Shown in pieces: positions 5,592 through 8,833 of a stretch of DNA of 8,833 nucleotides (its first letter is position 1; every line of letters begins with the position of its first letter). Below the pieces are notes generated by a model. That model was given only the letters and a program-made list of their open reading frames with translations, was not told the origin of the DNA and did not search any database. Both the position numbers and the translations under genes were made by a program. Source of the DNA: DATBAK01 sp036787815 (GTDB lineage: Bacteria > Actinomycetota > Acidimicrobiia > IMCC26256 > PALSA-610); NCBI GenBank assembly GCA_036787815.1, contig DAIQOP010000158.1:1-8833 (forward strand), in the 5' to 3' direction.

Positions 5592-6779
5592 ATGGCCGAC
5601 GTCGTAACCGGCACGTTCGGGGGAAGTGACGTCGATCCCGAAGGCGCGGCCGCCCCGCAGGCGCAGTACCGCCTGATGCACGAGCACTCGCCGGTGGTCC
5701 GCCTCGACAACATGGTGTTGCTCGCCCGGCACGACGACGTGATGCACGCGCTCCGCCATCCGGAGCTGTTCTCGTCGAACATGGATGCGATCGACATTGG
5801 GAACGTGCGCCCGTTGATCCCGCTCCAGATCGATCCGCCCGACCACGTCAAGTTCCGGCGCCTCCTCGACCCGCTCTTCTCGCCGAAGGAGGTCGCGAAG
5901 CTCGAGCCCGAGGTGCGCCGGCTCGTCAACGAGCTCATCGACGGGTTCGAGGCCGCCGGCGAGGTCGAGCTCAGCGACCAGTTCGCCATCCCGTTGCCCT
6001 GCACCGTGTTCCTCGCGTTGCTCGGGCTCCCGATCGAGGATCTCGATCTCTTCCTCCGGTTCAAGGACAGCATCATCCGCCCGGTCGGCGACACCCCCGA
6101 GGCCGCGAAGGCCGTGCAGAGCGCCGCGGGGCAGGAGATCTACGCGTACTTCCAGAAGGTCGTCGACGCGCGGCGCGTCGAGCGGCGTGACGATCTCATC
6201 AGCGGCTTCGTCGCAGCCGAGGTCGACGGCCATCGCCTGAGCGACAACGACATCCTCGACATCTGCTACCTCTTCCTGCTCGCCGGCCTCGACACCGTCA
6301 CCGCGTCGCTCACCTGCGCGGTCGCGTACCTGGCCGCGCATCCCGATCGCCGGGACGCCATCTCGGCCGACCTCTCCCTCGTGCCTGCCGCGGTCGAAGA
6401 GCTCCTGCGTTGGGAGACGCCCGTGCCGGGTGTGCCGCGCGTGGCCATGACCGACGTGCAGATCGGCGGCGAGCAGGTGCGCGAAGGCGATTCCGTCATG
6501 TGCCTGCTCGGTGCCGCCAACATCGACGCGAGCGAGTTCCCGGACCCTGACGTCGTCGATCTCGAACGACCCGGCAACCGGCACCTCGCGTTCGGCGGCG
6601 GGGTGCACCGGTGCCTGGGCTCGCATCTCGCACGGCTGGAGATGCGCGTCGCGCTCGAGGAGCTGCACCGGCGGTTGCCCGACTACGCGCTCAAAGCGGG
6701 CGAGACGCCCCGCTACACGAGCGGCATTCGCGCGGTCGAGTACCTTCCCCTCGTGTTCACCCCGGTCGTGCAGTCGTGA
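5592..6779 (+). CDS. Cytochrome P450
   Basis: A 395-aa soluble bacterial P450 with heme-thiolate monooxygenase chemistry, needing two electrons from a redox partner. Motifs in order: I-helix oxygen-activation motif LLAGLDTVT (Ala231 to Thr235, with Asp234 in the acid position), K-helix ExxR in EELLR (Glu270, Arg273), and heme loop FGGGVHRCLGSHLARLE with ligand Cys341. There is no membrane anchor, and the length is normal for class I enzymes. The purine-rich AGAGGGGG at 5578-5585 precedes the ATG by 6 nt. A ferredoxin gene starts 10 bp after the stop and an SDR follows. The set suggests hydroxylation of a lipid or steroid followed by oxidation of the alcohol. The heme loop does not look to me like the CYP125 loop, so I do not assign a CYP family. 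The palindrome at 5544-5561 may regulate it. Confidence 0.96.
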   Translation: MADVVTGTFGGSDVDPEGAAAPQAQYRLMHEHSPVVRLDNMVLLARHDDVMHALRHPELFSSNMDAIDIGNVRPLIPLQIDPPDHVKFRRLLDPLFSPKEVAKLEPEVRRLVNELIDGFEAAGEVELSDQFAIPLPCTVFLALLGLPIEDLDLFLRFKDSIIRPVGDTPEAAKAVQSAAGQEIYAYFQKVVDARRVERRDDLISGFVAAEVDGHRLSDNDILDICYLFLLAGLDTVTASLTCAVAYLAAHPDRRDAISADLSLVPAAVEELLRWETPVPGVPRVAMTDVQIGGEQVREGDSVMCLLGAANIDASEFPDPDVVDLERPGNRHLAFGGGVHRCLGSHLARLEMRVALEELHRRLPDYALKAGETPRYTSGIRAVEYLPLVFTPVVQS

Positions 6780-6789
6780 GCGCCGGTCG

Positions 6790-6978
6790 ATGAAGGTCAC
6801 CGTCGACGGGGAGGTGTGCACGGGCCACGGCCGGTGCTATGCGCTCGCTCCCGATGTGTACGGGCCCGACGACTACGGGCACTGCGTCGTGCTGCACGAC
6901 GAGGTCGGCGACGATCTCCTCGCGCAGGCGCGTGCCGGTGCCGACAACTGCCCCGAGCGGGCAATCTCCATCCAATAG
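6790..6978 (+). CDS. Single-cluster ferredoxin, P450 redox partner
   Basis: A 62-aa protein starting at the ATG at 6790, MKVTVDGEVCTGHGRC. The cluster ligands form the CxxHxxC...CP pattern: Cys10, His13, Cys16 and Cys54-Pro55, with His in the place of the second Cys of a normal [4Fe-4S] motif. Mycobacterial P450-linked ferredoxins share this pattern and usually bind [3Fe-4S], though the His can act as ligand in some. It presumably passes electrons to the P450 encoded 10 bp upstream. No clear SD is visible, so translation may be coupled to the P450. No ferredoxin reductase is encoded in the window, so a general one is likely used. The frame is open far upstream inside the P450 gene, but only this start gives a ferredoxin N-terminus. 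Confidence 0.93.
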   Translation: MKVTVDGEVCTGHGRCYALAPDVYGPDDYGHCVVLHDEVGDDLLAQARAGADNCPERAISIQ

Positions 6979-7001
6979 AAACCGAGAAGGGACCAGGATC
7001 C

Positions 7002-7826
7002 ATGGACGACGTGCTCGGGTACTCGGGCCGGCGCTGCATCGTGACCGGAGCGGCATCGGGAATGGGCGAGGCGACCGCGCGGATCCTCGTCGATCTGGGC
7101 GCCGAGGTGCACGCGGTCGACATCCGCAAGCCCGAGGTCGCGGGGCTCGCCAGCTTCAGCGAGACCGATCTCTCGGACCCGGCCGCGATCGCCAAGACGG
7201 CCGACGCCATCGGCGGGATCGTGAACAACCTCTTCAACTGCGCCGGGCTGCCCAACAACTTCCCCGGTCTCGCCGTGATGTCGGTGAACTTCTGCGGGCT
7301 GCGTGAGCTCACCGAGCGCGTCATCCCGCTCATGATCGACGGCGCCGCGATCTCGAGCATCGCCTCGGTTGCCGGCATGGCCTGGCAGGGCAATCAGGAG
7401 AAGCTCGCCGAGCTGCTGGCCACGCCCGACTTCGCTTCCGCGCAGGGGTGGTGCGAGGCCCACCCGAAGGATCTGCTCAACGCGTACGGCCTCTCGAAAG
7501 AGGCCATCAACATGTACACCGCGGCGCGGTCCGTCGACCTGATCGCCAAGGGCATCCGCATCAACTGCCTCAACCCCGGCCCCACCGACACGCCGATGAT
7601 GCCCGCCTTCGAGGAAGCGAACGGCGTCGACTTCATGCGCGAGTTCCCCAAGCCGATCGGGCGCAACTCGCGGCCCGAAGAGCAGGCGTGGCCGTTGATC
7701 TTCCTCGGCAGCCCGCGTGCGAGCTACGTGACCGGGGTGAGCATCTTCGCCGACGGCGGCTTCACCGGCGCCCTCTTCACCGGCCAGGTCGACTTCGCCC
7801 GGCTCATGCCCCCGGGGCTGGCTTGA
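7002..7826 (+). CDS. Short-chain dehydrogenase/reductase, 3-alpha-hydroxysteroid / coniferyl-alcohol dehydrogenase type
   Basis: A 274-aa classical SDR with NAD(P)(H)-dependent alcohol/ketone interconversion. The cofactor motif TGAASGMG is at residues 15-22, NCAG is the NNAG-equivalent, the active-site Ser is in ISSIAS (Ser118/119), and the catalytic Tyr162 and Lys166 are in YGLSK. NPGPTDTPM follows. From memory, the block around SVNFCG and ISSIASVAG, the long insert before YGLSK, and ASYVTGVSIFADGG resemble Comamonas 3-alpha-hydroxysteroid dehydrogenase and coniferyl-alcohol dehydrogenases. The Asp at the end of strand 2 (AVDIRKP) favours NAD over NADP. AAGGGA (6987-6992) lies 9 nt before the ATG. 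The gene begins 23 bp after the ferredoxin and probably ends the cassette. It may oxidise the P450 product. The steroid substrate is inference from family and neighbours. Confidence 0.92.
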   Translation: MDDVLGYSGRRCIVTGAASGMGEATARILVDLGAEVHAVDIRKPEVAGLASFSETDLSDPAAIAKTADAIGGIVNNLFNCAGLPNNFPGLAVMSVNFCGLRELTERVIPLMIDGAAISSIASVAGMAWQGNQEKLAELLATPDFASAQGWCEAHPKDLLNAYGLSKEAINMYTAARSVDLIAKGIRINCLNPGPTDTPMMPAFEEANGVDFMREFPKPIGRNSRPEEQAWPLIFLGSPRASYVTGVSIFADGGFTGALFTGQVDFARLMPPGLA

Positions 7827-7963
7827 TGGTCGCGCTCGCTGCGTCTCGGCACGGGCCTGCACCACGGTCCGACGGTTCCGCTCGGCGCTCCTGACGCCTC
7901 GGCCACAGCGTCGGTCGGTGCGCTCCCGTCGCGCTCGACACGCGGCGCCTTCGCGGGCCAAGA

Positions 7964-7977
7964 TAGAACCGGTTCTA
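7964..7977. promoter_or_regulatory. KstR-like operator upstream of the acyl-CoA dehydrogenase
   Basis: TAGAACCGGTTCTA is a perfect 14-bp palindrome matching the KstR consensus TnnAACnnGTTnnA at every fixed position. KstR is the TetR-family repressor of cholesterol catabolism in mycobacteria and rhodococci. The site is 14 bp before the FadE start codon, where a bound repressor would block transcription, and it overlaps the likely promoter. The rest of the 7827-7991 gap shows nothing I can name. The match is seen; the binder is inferred. Confidence 0.7.
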
Positions 7978-7981
7978 CCTC

Positions 7982-7986
7982 GGAGG
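7982..7986 (+). promoter_or_regulatory. Shine-Dalgarno site of the acyl-CoA dehydrogenase
   Basis: GGAGG lies 5 nt before the ATG at 7992 and fixes the start of the partial FadE gene. Confidence 0.7.
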
Positions 7987-7991
7987 CGCGC

Positions 7992-8833
<842 letters not shown>

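Noticed and set aside
5592..6779. Calling the P450 CYP125 or CYP142 (cholesterol 26-hydroxylase).
   Set aside because: The heme loop FGGGVHRCLGSHLARLE does not match the CYP125 loop as I remember it, and no alignment is possible here; the steroid context alone is not enough.
4194..6821. An 875-codon open frame on - across HAD, AKR and P450.
   Set aside because: It runs antisense to genes with intact catalytic motifs; its composition (Arg, His, Val, Asp repeats) is typical of antisense frames in high-GC DNA.
7890..7896. A second CCTGACG half-site, matching the 5544 palindrome arm, upstream of FadE.
   Set aside because: Only one arm is present, without a matching CGTCAGG; a 7-bp match is weak evidence.
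7884..7898. A GGCG/CGCC short stem between SDR and FadE as terminator.
   Set aside because: Only 4 bp of pairing with a 7-nt loop and no T-run; expected by chance in such GC-rich sequence.

Overview
The window is GC-rich (about 70% by eye), densely packed bacterial DNA with strong G/C preference at third codon positions. The gene families point to an actinobacterium that degrades steroids or other branched acyl compounds: a P450 with its own ferredoxin, a 3-alpha-hydroxysteroid-dehydrogenase-like SDR, a steroid-side-chain-type acyl-CoA dehydrogenase, and a palindrome matching the KstR consensus. Acidimicrobiia or a mycobacterial relative would fit. This is inference, because the window holds no rRNA or other phylogenetic marker.

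Left part (1-4440). The window opens inside the 3' part of an FAD-dependent oxidoreductase gene (+). That gene carries an unusual in-frame palindromic insert (324-358) in a low-complexity linker. It meets, tail to tail with a 4-nt overlap, a fused alpha/beta E1 gene of a branched-chain 2-oxo acid dehydrogenase (-). Divergent from E1, across about 50 bp that hold both promoters, is an E2 acyltransferase gene (+). The E2 has a peripheral-subunit-binding domain and a catalytic domain but no lipoyl domain, and its linker is encoded by a short tandem repeat. E2 overlaps, tail to tail by 14 nt, a HAD-family hydrolase gene (-). No E3 or lipoyl-carrier gene is visible, so a working complex would need components from elsewhere.

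Right part (4441-8833). All genes here are on +. First is an aldo/keto reductase. A perfect 7-4-7 palindrome starts directly after its stop codon. A tight cassette follows: cytochrome P450, then a 62-aa single-cluster ferredoxin 10 bp downstream, then an SDR 23 bp further on. This reads as hydroxylase, electron donor and alcohol dehydrogenase. After a 165-bp gap with the KstR-like palindrome TAGAACCGGTTCTA comes an acyl-CoA dehydrogenase gene resembling mycobacterial FadE26 (ChsE4), cut by the window end.

The right half therefore looks like part of a steroid or sterol catabolic locus. The left half could oxidise branched-chain 2-oxo acids to acyl-CoAs. No mobile element, tRNA, rRNA or CRISPR array was seen, and no gap between genes exceeds 300 bp.
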